A DNA stretch of 5,988 nucleotides from Bacillota bacterium. GTDB taxonomy: Bacteria > Bacillota > Clostridia > Christensenellales > QAND01. The translations under genes and the position numbers were made by a program. Positions 1 through 5,346 of the stretch are shown here, piece by piece. The stretch covers positions 1-5,988 of the forward strand of contig DXZF01000223.1 in the NCBI GenBank assembly GCA_019415425.1, read 5' to 3'. Positions within the stretch are counted from its first letter, which is position 1. Each line of letters opens with the position of its first letter. The notes beneath the pieces are model-generated. The model saw nothing but the letters and a program-made list of their open reading frames with translations. It had not been told where the DNA came from and did no database searches.

Positions 1-663
<663 letters not shown>

Positions 664-669
664 GCCGGC

Positions 670-1359
670 GTGGCGGTCAGCCTGCGCGTGCGGGCGCTGG
701 CAGAGATGCTGCCCGCATGCCAAACCATTGCCGACATCGGGTGCGACCACGGCTATGCCGGGCTGTACCTGCTGCAGCAGCACAAGTGCCAGCGGGTGCT
801 CGCGTGCGATATCAGCGAGCCGTCGCTGCAAAAGGCGCGATCGCTGTACGCCGCCTCTGGCCTGCAGGCGCGCGTGCGCACCTACTGTTGCGATGGGCTG
901 CAGTGCGCGCAGGGCGCACAGGCGGCGCTGATCGCGGGCATGGGCGGGCAGACGATCTGCCACATCCTGCGCTGCGAAGTGCAGCGCGCCAGGCAGATGC
1001 AGTGCCTGGTGTTGCAGCCCAGCACCGGCGCCCCGGCGCTGCGCGCGTTTCTGGCCGAACAGGGGTTTGCCGTGCTGCACGAGCGCATCCTCTACGACAT
1101 GGGCCGCTACTATGTGGCCATGGCGGTGCGCGCCGGCGCGCCGTACGCGCTCACGCCGCTGCAGCGCGAACTGGGCGTGCTGCTCACAGACGCGCCGGAC
1201 GAGACGGCGCTTAACTATGTGCGCTGGCGGCTTTCGGTGCTGGATCGGGCGCTGCGCACGCCCGCAAAGGGCGCGCGCGGGCAGCAGAACCAGCGCGCGC
1301 AGCAGTGCACGCGCGCGGCCCTGGCGCAGTGGCTGCACACATGGGAGGGACAGGTATGA
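670..1359 (+). CDS. trmK: tRNA (adenine-22-N1)-methyltransferase TrmK
   Basis: Predicted SAM-dependent enzyme that methylates N1 of adenine 22 in the D-loop region of tRNA in the cytoplasm (TrmK/YqfN family). The 229-residue protein has the usual family length. A Rossmann SAM-binding motif ADIGCDHGY lies at residues 21-29, the acidic motif II residue is probably D47 (ACDIS), the family signature AGMGG is at 89-93, and LQP at 115-117 stands where the catalytic-site loop is expected. The helical, glutamine-rich C-terminal part (about 160-229) corresponds to the family's coiled-coil tRNA-binding extension. I chose the GTG start because it is the first in-frame start after the sigma stop and GGAG at 657-660 is spaced 9 bases away. 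Its stop overlaps the next ATG (ATGA), which indicates translational coupling. The sigA-trmK-Nif3 order matches the Bacillus sigA-yqfN-yqfO cluster and supports the call. Confidence 0.92.
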   Translation: MAVSLRVRALAEMLPACQTIADIGCDHGYAGLYLLQQHKCQRVLACDISEPSLQKARSLYAASGLQARVRTYCCDGLQCAQGAQAALIAGMGGQTICHILRCEVQRARQMQCLVLQPSTGAPALRAFLAEQGFAVLHERILYDMGRYYVAMAVRAGAPYALTPLQRELGVLLTDAPDETALNYVRWRLSVLDRALRTPAKGARGQQNQRAQQCTRAALAQWLHTWEGQV

Positions 1360-2144
1360 CGCTATCCGAACTCAACGCCCTCATCGAACAGATGGCGCCC
1401 AGCGCGCTGTGCGCCTCGTTTGACAACAGCGGGCTGCAGGTGGGCGACCTTGCCCAGGAAATCACGCGCATTCTGCTGTGCGTGGATTGCACCGAGGCCG
1501 TGGTGGACGAGGCGATCGCGGGCGGGTTTGACTGCATCCTCTCGCACCACCCGTGGATTTTCCCATCGGTTTCGCAGCTGTGCGAGCAGCAGCCGCACCA
1601 GCGCGTGCTGCGCAAGCTGATCAGGCACGGCATCGCGCTCATTGCCGCGCACACCAATCTGGACGCGGCGCCGGGCGGCGTGTGCGAGACGCTGGGGCAG
1701 GCGATGGGCCTTTTGGACATGCAGCCGGTGCAGGCGGAGGACGGCGGGGATTTTGGCCGCATCGGGGCCATTGCGCCGTGCACGCTCAGGGAGCTGGCGC
1801 AGCGGGCCAAGCGCGTGCTGGACGCCACCTGCGTGCGCGTCGCCGGCGATTTGGACGCGCGCATCGCGCGCCTGTGCGTGGCCAGCGGCAGCGGCACAAG
1901 CTGCATGGAGGACGCGCTGCAAAAGGGCGCGCAGTGCATCGTCACGGGCGATGTGCGATACCACACCGCGCTCTCGTACGCTGCGCGCGGGCTGTGCATC
2001 ATCGACGCCGGCCACTACGATACCGAGAAAATCGTCCTACCCGTCTGGCAAAGCCGTTTACAAACCCGCTTTCATGCGCTACAATATTCTGTGGACTTAT
2101 GCGTGGCGTCTTCTGGGGCGGACGTGTTTGTGCAGATAGGTTGA
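1356..2144 (+). CDS. Nif3-like dinuclear metal centre protein (YqfO/YbgI family)
   Basis: This is a member of the NIF3/DUF34 family, toroidal hexamers with a two-metal site whose biochemical role is still uncertain; a GTP cyclohydrolase-like or metal-insertion role has been proposed for relatives. At 262 residues it is the short form, without the insertion found in the roughly 370-residue Bacillus YqfO. Metal-site motifs are all present: DNSGLQVG at 23-30, HHP at 64-66, AHTNLDA with H99 and D103, GDVRYH ending at H203, and DAGHYDTE with H220 and E224. The ATG at 1356 is preferred over the earlier in-frame ATG at 1305 because GGAGG at 1344-1348 is well spaced and the family begins with the LSEL-type helix. 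It overlaps the trmK stop by 4 bases. Its last 30 codons are poorer in GC than the rest and contain a promoter for the next gene. A terminator hairpin begins 2 bases after the stop. Confidence 0.93.
   Translation: MTLSELNALIEQMAPSALCASFDNSGLQVGDLAQEITRILLCVDCTEAVVDEAIAGGFDCILSHHPWIFPSVSQLCEQQPHQRVLRKLIRHGIALIAAHTNLDAAPGGVCETLGQAMGLLDMQPVQAEDGGDFGRIGAIAPCTLRELAQRAKRVLDATCVRVAGDLDARIARLCVASGSGTSCMEDALQKGAQCIVTGDVRYHTALSYAARGLCIIDAGHYDTEKIVLPVWQSRLQTRFHALQYSVDLCVASSGADVFVQIG
2057..2085 (+). promoter_or_regulatory. Sigma-A-type promoter inside the 3' end of the Nif3-like gene
   Basis: A -35 hexamer TTTACA (2057-2062, five of six consensus bases) and a -10 hexamer TACAAT (2080-2085, five of six) are separated by exactly 17 bases. 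Transcription would begin near 2092, still within the Nif3-like coding sequence, giving the zinc-ribbon gene a leader of roughly 100 bases. It stands out because the surrounding DNA is very GC-rich and offers few such matches. It would let the zinc-ribbon gene, and possibly rnpB, be transcribed independently of the sigma-factor operon. Start-site mapping is lacking, so the start is inferred. Confidence 0.7.
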
Positions 2145-2145
2145 A

Positions 2146-2173
2146 CAAGGGCCTTTCAGGCTCTTGCTTTTTT
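2146..2173 (+). terminator. Intrinsic-terminator-like hairpin between the Nif3-like and zinc-ribbon genes
   Basis: An 8-bp stem (CAAGGGCC at 2146-2153 with GGCTCTTG at 2159-2166, one G-U pair in RNA) closes a 5-base loop TTTCA. It is followed by one C and six T residues (2168-2173). This is the classic shape of a rho-independent terminator, placed directly after the Nif3-like stop, so it can end the sigA-trmK-Nif3 transcript. Because the likely promoter of the next gene lies upstream of it, the same hairpin is also in that gene's leader and could act as an attenuator or a partial terminator. Confidence 0.72.
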
Positions 2174-2194
2174 ACGAAAAAGGGTGAGAGAGAT

Positions 2195-2908
2195 ATGATC
2201 GAACTGGAACCGTTGTGGACGTACCAGAAAGCGGATATGGCGTTGAGCCGTTTTGAAAATGGATTGAAGAAATCGCCCGTGCGCAACAAGCTGTTGTCGG
2301 TGCGCAACGGCATGGTGGAGCAGCAGAACCGCGCCAAGAAGTGGGAGGCGGACCTGCGCGCCGCGCACGAGGACTGCGCGCGCATCGAGGGCGAGATCTC
2401 CAGCGTACAGGCGCAGGTGCAGAACTTTGCCAAAGAGGTCGAGAGCTGCGATACCGAGGATTTGCGCCAGCTGCGCATCGTCATCCGCGCCATGGAGGAG
2501 TGCAACAAGACGCTGGAAGCCATGACGCGCGAGCTGCAGGCCGCCAAAAAGCTGGCCGATAGCGCCGAGGCCACGGTGCGGGATATCCGCGGCAAGCTGG
2601 CGGCGGGCAAAAAGGAATTCGACGCGCTCAAAGCGCAGCACGACGCCGAGCTCAAAGAGGCGTCGCCGGAGCTGGAGCGGCTGCGCGCTGAGGCCAAGCG
2701 CCTCATGGCGCAGGTGGATCCGCAGCTGTTGGAGCGCTATCAGAAGATCAAAAAGACCCGCATGAACCCCGTGGCCAAGGTGGCAAACGAGCAGTGCAGC
2801 GGCTGCAACATGGCGCTGCCCAGCCTGATGATGCGCCGCCTGCGCGCCGGGGAACAGGTGGTGGAGTGCGAGAACTGCGGGCGCATTCTCTACTACACCG
2901 AAGGGTAA
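2195..2908 (+). CDS. Coiled-coil protein with C-terminal C4 zinc ribbon (zf-RING_7/CdsZ-like)
   Basis: A 237-residue cytoplasmic protein with a long charged coiled coil (about residues 10-185, heptad-like with many A, L, E, K and R) and a C-terminal zinc ribbon. The zinc ligands are visible as two CxxC pairs: CSGC (C201, C204) and CENC (C225, C228), with the segment ALPSLMMRRLRAGEQVVEC between them typical of the C4-type zf-RING_7 family. This family is widespread next to the sigA/Nif3 cluster. Relatives such as Helicobacter HP0958 and chlamydial CdsZ have been linked to RNA binding or secretion, but the role in Bacillota is not settled, so I assign none. The ATG at 2195 is preferred because the open frame further upstream only shadows the Nif3-like gene, an SD-like GGGTGAG sits at 2182-2188, and the family begins with a short leader before the coiled coil. 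rnpB starts 15 bases after the stop. Confidence 0.88.
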   Translation: MIELEPLWTYQKADMALSRFENGLKKSPVRNKLLSVRNGMVEQQNRAKKWEADLRAAHEDCARIEGEISSVQAQVQNFAKEVESCDTEDLRQLRIVIRAMEECNKTLEAMTRELQAAKKLADSAEATVRDIRGKLAAGKKEFDALKAQHDAELKEASPELERLRAEAKRLMAQVDPQLLERYQKIKKTRMNPVAKVANEQCSGCNMALPSLMMRRLRAGEQVVECENCGRILYYTEG

Positions 2909-2923
2909 TTTGGACTCCCGATT

Positions 2924-3271
2924 TTGCGAGTAAGCCGGATGGTCGCGGGCCGGTTTCGGTCCGAGGAAAGTCCGAGCACCGTAGGGCAGGGTGCCGGGTA
3001 ACGCCCGGTGAAGGCGACTTCAAGGAAAGTGCAACAGAGAGATACCGCGAAAGCCCCCGTTGGGGGCCCGCAAGGGTGGAAAGGTGAGGTAAGAGCTCAC
3101 CAGCGGCCTGGCGACTCGTCCGCTATGTAAACCCCACCTGGTGCAAGGTTGATAGGGGGACGTTTGTGGCGGCCCGTCATGTCCCCGGGTAACCGCTTGA
3201 GCGCGCTGGCAACTGCGCGCCTAGATAGATGGCCATTCAAGACAGAACTCGGCTTATAGACTTACTCGCAA
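2924..3271 (+). ncRNA. rnpB: RNase P RNA (bacterial, probably class A)
   Basis: This is the catalytic RNA that, with the RnpA protein, removes 5' leaders from precursor tRNAs. The ends are set by the P1 helix: TTGCGAGTAAG (2924-2934) is the exact complement of CTTACTCGCAA (3261-3271), 11 pairs. Universally conserved blocks are present in order: GAGGAAAGTCCGAGCACC from 2963, ACAGAGA near 3035-3041, GGTAAGAGCTCACC around 3087-3100 (P8 region), GTAAACCCCACC near 3126-3137, and AGATAGATGGCC (from 3223) followed by ACAGAACTCGGCTTA, which forms the P4 pairing with the 5' block. The length, about 348 bases, fits class A. No good promoter is visible in the 15-base gap before it, so it may be transcribed from upstream and processed. 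A strong terminator follows 6 bases later. Confidence 0.96.
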
Positions 3272-3277
3272 TGTTTG

Positions 3278-3312
3278 AAAAGAGGGATGCAACCGCGTCC
3301 CTCTTTTGTTTT
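3278..3312 (+). terminator. Strong intrinsic terminator of rnpB
   Basis: A 13-bp stem (AAAAGAGGGATGC at 3278-3290 with GCGTCCCTCTTTT at 3295-3307, one G-U pair) encloses the loop AACC and runs into TTTTGTTTT. The A-run on the 5' arm and a T-rich stretch on the complementary strand (TTTTCAAA) mean it may also stop transcription arriving from the convergent sod gene, though on that strand the stem has one A-C mismatch. Confidence 0.9.
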
Positions 3313-3360
3313 GCCGCCCGGTTCGCGGGGTTTTGGCAAGCGCGCCACCTGTATAGCAAA

Positions 3361-3875
3361 GGGGTCTGGGGCGGACGGCCTCAGCGGGGCGCGGGGTGGA
3401 ACCCCGGATAGGAGCCTGTGCAGGCACCGCGCTCTTTTGAGGCGCATCGCAAAGGCATCCCCCAACTCCACCCCAAGCAAGCGCACCTGCGCTTGCGGCG
3501 AAGGGGTCTGGGGCGGACGGCCTCAGCGGGGCGCGGGGTGGAACCCCGGATAGGGGCCTGTGCAGGCACCGCGCTCTTTTGAGGCACATCGCAAAAGCGT
3601 CCCCCAACTCTACCTCAAGCAAGCGCGCTTGCGCTTGCGGCAAAGGGGTCTGGGGCGGACGGCCCCAGCGGGGTGCGGGGTGGAACCCCGGATAGGAACC
3701 TGTGCAGGCACCGTACTTTTTGAAGGCACATCGCAAAGGCGTCCCCCAACTTCACCCCAAGCAAGCGCACCTGCGCTTGCAGCGAAGGGGTCTGGGGCGG
3801 ACGGCCCCAGCGGGGTGCGGGGTGGAACCCCGAATAGGAGCCTGTGCAGGCACCGCGCTCTTTTTGAAGCGCATC
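3361..3875. repeat. Tandem array of a 142-bp hairpin-rich repeat, three complete copies plus one partial
   Basis: Units start with GGGGTCTGGGGCGGACGG at 3361, 3503, 3645 and 3787, an exact 142-base period. The fourth unit stops matching after about 89 bases, at 3875. Each complete unit carries several inverted repeats: CTGGGGC with GCCCCAG or GCCTCAG (3366-3384 in unit 1), CGGGGT-GGA-ACCCCG, GCCTG-TG-CAGGC, a GCGCTC/GAGGCGC-type hairpin, and GCAAGCGC with GCGCTTGC at the unit end. A degenerate version of that last hairpin precedes unit 1 (about 3336-3360). Units differ by a few substitutions each. The period is not a multiple of three and the same peptide-like strings appear in several frames, so the open frames here are not genes. 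It resembles the dispersed GC-rich palindromic intergenic repeats common in some Clostridia genomes. Function is unknown; no promoter, integrase site or CRISPR-like spacing is visible. Confidence 0.93.
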
Positions 3876-4515
3876 ACCTGCCCGCCGTGCACGCCGCATA
3901 GCGCGCCTGCATGGCGGGCCAGTGAATCACGTGCGACCAGTCTTCGAGGTAATCCTTGCGCACGTTGTAGTGCTTGAGGTAATAGGCGTGCTCCCATACG
4001 TCCACGTTCAGCAGCGGGCACAGGCCGTCGATCAGCGGCGTGTCCTGGTTGTGCGTCTGCACGATGGCCAGCCGCCCGTTCCTGCGCGCCACCACAAACG
4101 CATAGCCCGAACCGAACACGTCCAGCGCTGCCTGCGCCATGCGCGCCTGCATGTGCCGCACGCTGCCAAACGCGCATTCGATTGCGTGCAGCAGCGCGCC
4201 CTGCGGGCCGTCCGTGGCGTTGGGCGTGAGCATTTCAAAGTAGAGCTCGTGGTTGTACACGCCGCCCGCGTTGTGCCGGATGGGCGTCTGCACCGGATAC
4301 GGCAGGGAATCCAGGTGCGTGAGCAGCTCTGTGAGCGTGTAGCGCTGCAGCCGCGGGTGCGGCGCAAGCGCCTTGTTCAGGTTGTCGATGTACGTCTGCA
4401 GGTGCCGGTCGTGGTGCAGCTCCATCGTCTTTGCATCGATGTAAGGCTCCAGCGCGTCAAAGGCGTACGGCAGCGGATGGTTGACAAAGGGATAGCGTTG
4501 TTCTTCCCGGTTCAT
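3874..4515 (-). CDS. sodA: Superoxide dismutase, Mn or cambialistic Fe/Mn type
   Basis: This enzyme dismutates superoxide to hydrogen peroxide and oxygen and is probably cytoplasmic, as no signal peptide is seen. The 213-residue protein has the full two-domain Fe/Mn SOD fold: N-terminal helices (HPLPYAFDALEPYIDAKTME) and the C-terminal signature DVWEHAYY. The four metal ligands are present: H34 in LHHDRH, H89 in YNHELY, and D172 and H176 in DVWEH. H38 and Y42 match the active-site gateway pair. The AGG at 83-85 together with Q157 in NQDTPL is the Mn-type arrangement of the second-sphere glutamine, although metal choice cannot be settled from sequence. The start at 4515 is chosen over the ATG at 4521 because AAGGAG lies 7 bases before the former and only 1 base before the latter. 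After the usual W..M..RY ending, seven extra residues (AACTAGR) run to a stop at the edge of the repeat array. It converges on rnpB. No clear promoter is seen close upstream. Confidence 0.95.
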   Translation of the reverse strand: MNREEQRYPFVNHPLPYAFDALEPYIDAKTMELHHDRHLQTYIDNLNKALAPHPRLQRYTLTELLTHLDSLPYPVQTPIRHNAGGVYNHELYFEMLTPNATDGPQGALLHAIECAFGSVRHMQARMAQAALDVFGSGYAFVVARRNGRLAIVQTHNQDTPLIDGLCPLLNVDVWEHAYYLKHYNVRKDYLEDWSHVIHWPAMQARYAACTAGR

Positions 4516-4667
4516 GTGCATTCTCCTTTCCCTCGCGTGCAAACAGGGGCGCGTGCGCGCCTGCTGCATGCTATGCGCGCCCGGCCGTAGGGGTGCGCAA
4601 AGGGACGGGGCGCCGGCCTTGTGGCAGCGCCGCTTCTGCACCGCAACAAAGCCATGGCGTCCTCTGC

Positions 4668-4701
4668 AACCGCCTTGCCGGCCCGGCATGCGCCGTCGCG
4701 C
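4668..4701. repeat. Direct repeat block, copy 1
   Basis: Contains AACCGCCTTGCCGG (4668-4681) and GCGCCGTCGCGC (4690-4701), both found again, in the same order and orientation, at 4814-4852. The gap between the two shared words is 5 bases shorter here. This may be a degraded copy of a dispersed element or a repeated structural part of a leader; with only two copies visible the choice cannot be made. Confidence 0.6.
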
Positions 4702-4813
4702 CGGAAAATGAACAGGGAGGGGAAAACGCGTTTGCATCCGTTCCCAGACGACCGGAACGCAGAGTGTGCGCTTCGGCTGTGTAGATTGAACGCGGCCCCC
4801 GCCTTTGCCTTGG

Positions 4814-4852
4814 AACCGCCTTGCCGGGCTCCCCGATCAAGCGCCGTCGCGC
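4814..4852. repeat. Direct repeat block, copy 2
   Basis: Contains AACCGCCTTGCCGG at 4814-4827 and GCGCCGTCGCGC at 4841-4852, matching copy 1 about 146-151 bases to the left. Sequence between and around the two shared words is only loosely similar, so if this is a duplication it is an old one. Confidence 0.6.
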
Positions 4853-4917
4853 GCAATGGCGCACGCCCAAAGGCCGCCCGCGTTGTGGCGCCCCCTCCCA
4901 AGCCATCTAAAAAAGAA

Positions 4918-4942
4918 ATTTTATGGATAGTATCCATAAAAT
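4918..4942. promoter_or_regulatory. Perfect 25-bp palindrome, candidate operator
   Basis: ATTTTATGGATA (4918-4929) and TATCCATAAAAT (4931-4942) are exact reverse complements around a single central G. The site lies in the only AT-rich patch (about 4908-4980) of a GC-rich neighbourhood, between the divergent sod and ribbon-helix-helix genes. Twelve-base arms with one central base suit a dimeric or paired-dimer repressor. The regulator is not identified. The adjacent ribbon-helix-helix protein is a natural candidate, and the inner 7-1-7 layout is also that used by Fur/PerR-type proteins, although the bases do not match their consensus well. Confidence 0.75.
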
Positions 4943-4945
4943 CAA
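4918..4945 (-). promoter_or_regulatory. Possible minus-strand promoter overlapping the palindrome
   Basis: Read on the minus strand, TTGATT (4940-4945, four of six for -35) and TAAAAT (4918-4923, five of six for -10) are 16 bases apart. The palindrome covers the spacer and the -10, so a bound protein would block it. It points toward sod, more than 390 bases away. The match is moderate and AT-rich DNA yields such hits by chance. Confidence 0.35.
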
Positions 4946-4996
4946 CAATTTCGACAAAATTCGTATCGTATAGATGAAAACAGGAGTCGTGAGGAG

Positions 4997-5206
4997 ATGA
5001 CGCAATTGCCGCAATCCGATTCAAAAGGGAAACGGTATCAGAGCACGCGCATCAAGGTGGACAAGCAGCTGTACGCCAAGCTCAAAAGCATTGCGCAGCA
5101 GGAGGGGCGCAGCATCAATGGCCAGGTCAACTACGTGGTGCGGCAGTGGGTGCGGGCGTACGAAAGCGCGTGCGGCCCGGTAGACGTCGCGCGCCAGGAA
5201 CGCTGA
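4997..5206 (+). CDS. Small ribbon-helix-helix (Arc/CopG-like) DNA-binding protein
   Basis: A 69-residue protein with a ribbon-helix-helix pattern: a short polar strand STRIKVDK (16-23) that would pair in a dimer and insert in the DNA major groove, helix 1 (about 24-36), a tight GRS turn (37-39), and helix 2 (INGQVNYVVRQWVRAYE, 40-56). The layout resembles phage Arc (NGRSVNSEI at the turn). The lysine/arginine-rich N-terminal tail (KGKR) could add DNA contact. Such proteins are usually transcription regulators, often autoregulatory or antitoxins. No toxin-like gene follows, which argues against a standard toxin-antitoxin pair. Start choice: ATG 4997 has CAGGAG at 4981-4986 (spacing 10), but AGGAG also abuts it directly; a TTG at 5006 with GAGGAG at 4991-4996 (spacing 9) is an alternative that would trim three residues. 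The perfect palindrome 55 bases upstream is a plausible target. Confidence 0.82.
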   Translation: MTQLPQSDSKGKRYQSTRIKVDKQLYAKLKSIAQQEGRSINGQVNYVVRQWVRAYESACGPVDVARQER

Positions 5207-5211
5207 AGGAG

Positions 5212-5230
5212 GGGCGGCACAGAGCCGCCC
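5212..5230 (+). terminator. GC-rich hairpin after the ribbon-helix-helix gene, possible weak terminator
   Basis: GGGCGGC (5212-5218) pairs perfectly with GCCGCCC (5224-5230) across the loop ACAGA, starting 6 bases after the stop. Only TGTT follows, so the U-tract is poor and termination, if any, would be inefficient. Confidence 0.45.
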
Positions 5231-5237
5231 TGTTCAA

Positions 5238-5262
5238 CCGGGCGCGTGCGCCACGCGCCCGG
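5238..5262. repeat. Perfect 11-bp inverted repeat with 3-base loop
   Basis: CCGGGCGCGTG (5238-5248) and CACGCGCCCGG (5252-5262) are exact complements around CGC, giving a very stable hairpin in RNA or cruciform-prone DNA. There is no T-tract after it. It sits in the gap between the ribbon-helix-helix gene and the large downstream gene, so it could insulate the latter or stabilise an mRNA end. Confidence 0.8.
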
Positions 5263-5293
5263 TGCGCCGTGGCCCGGCCCCGCACCGCCGTGC

Positions 5294-5316
5294 ATGCCCG
5301 CCGCCCCCGCGGGCAT
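5294..5316. repeat. 8-bp inverted repeat just upstream of the last gene
   Basis: ATGCCCGC (5294-5301) and GCGGGCAT (5309-5316) are perfect complements around the C-rich loop CGCCCCC. It ends 31 bases before the start codon of the next gene, so it would lie in that gene's leader or promoter zone. No good -35/-10 pair could be assigned here; CATACT at 5314-5319 is a weak -10 candidate only. Confidence 0.6.
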
Positions 5317-5346
5317 ACTAAGGCAAAAAACACGGGGGGAATACCA

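Larger units (their letters stand above)
4522..4907. other. GC-rich stretch without a convincing gene, upstream of sod
   Basis: I find no supportable gene here. Open frames on both strands are long only because the region is GC-rich; their translations are low-complexity (A, R, P), lack domain motifs and have no good ribosome binding site. If sod is transcribed from the AT-rich segment at 4908-4980, this whole stretch would be its leader of roughly 390 bases. The only structure noticed is a pair of related blocks listed separately. A closer sod promoter is not evident: the best hexamers near 4580-4600 are weak matches. Confidence 0.6.

Noticed and set aside
1211..2015. Minus-strand frames of 217 and 263 codons opposite the Nif3-like gene
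   Set aside because: Shadow frames of a GC-rich gene. The plus strand has the complete set of Nif3 metal-site motifs, while the minus products are low-complexity.
1553..2194. A 451-codon fusion reading of the zinc-ribbon protein extending back into the Nif3-like gene
   Set aside because: The upstream part is an alternate-frame shadow of the Nif3-like gene. The ATG at 2195 has an SD-like site and gives the usual family length.
3361..3875. CRISPR array
   Set aside because: The whole 142-bp unit is repeated, with no short repeat alternating with unique spacers, and no cas gene is present.
3254..3901. Several overlapping open frames on both strands with repeated peptide strings such as GSTPRPAEAVRPRPL
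   Set aside because: They are translations of the 142-bp repeat. The period is not a multiple of three, so the same string appears in different frames, and there are no ribosome binding sites or domains.
4918..4942. Fur, PerR or similar known operator
   Set aside because: The one-base centre matches their 7-1-7 layout, but the bases do not fit the known consensus boxes, so I do not name a regulator family.
4512..5024. Minus-strand 170-codon and plus-strand 118-codon (4621-4977) frames in the gap upstream of sod
   Set aside because: Composition follows GC content only, with no recognisable domain or Shine-Dalgarno site; the minus frame runs into the sod start and the plus frame ends in the AT-rich regulatory patch.
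4997..5206. Antitoxin of a type II toxin-antitoxin pair
   Set aside because: No small toxin-like gene lies within reach on either side; the next plus-strand gene is a large carbohydrate-enzyme-like protein after a 140-bp gap.
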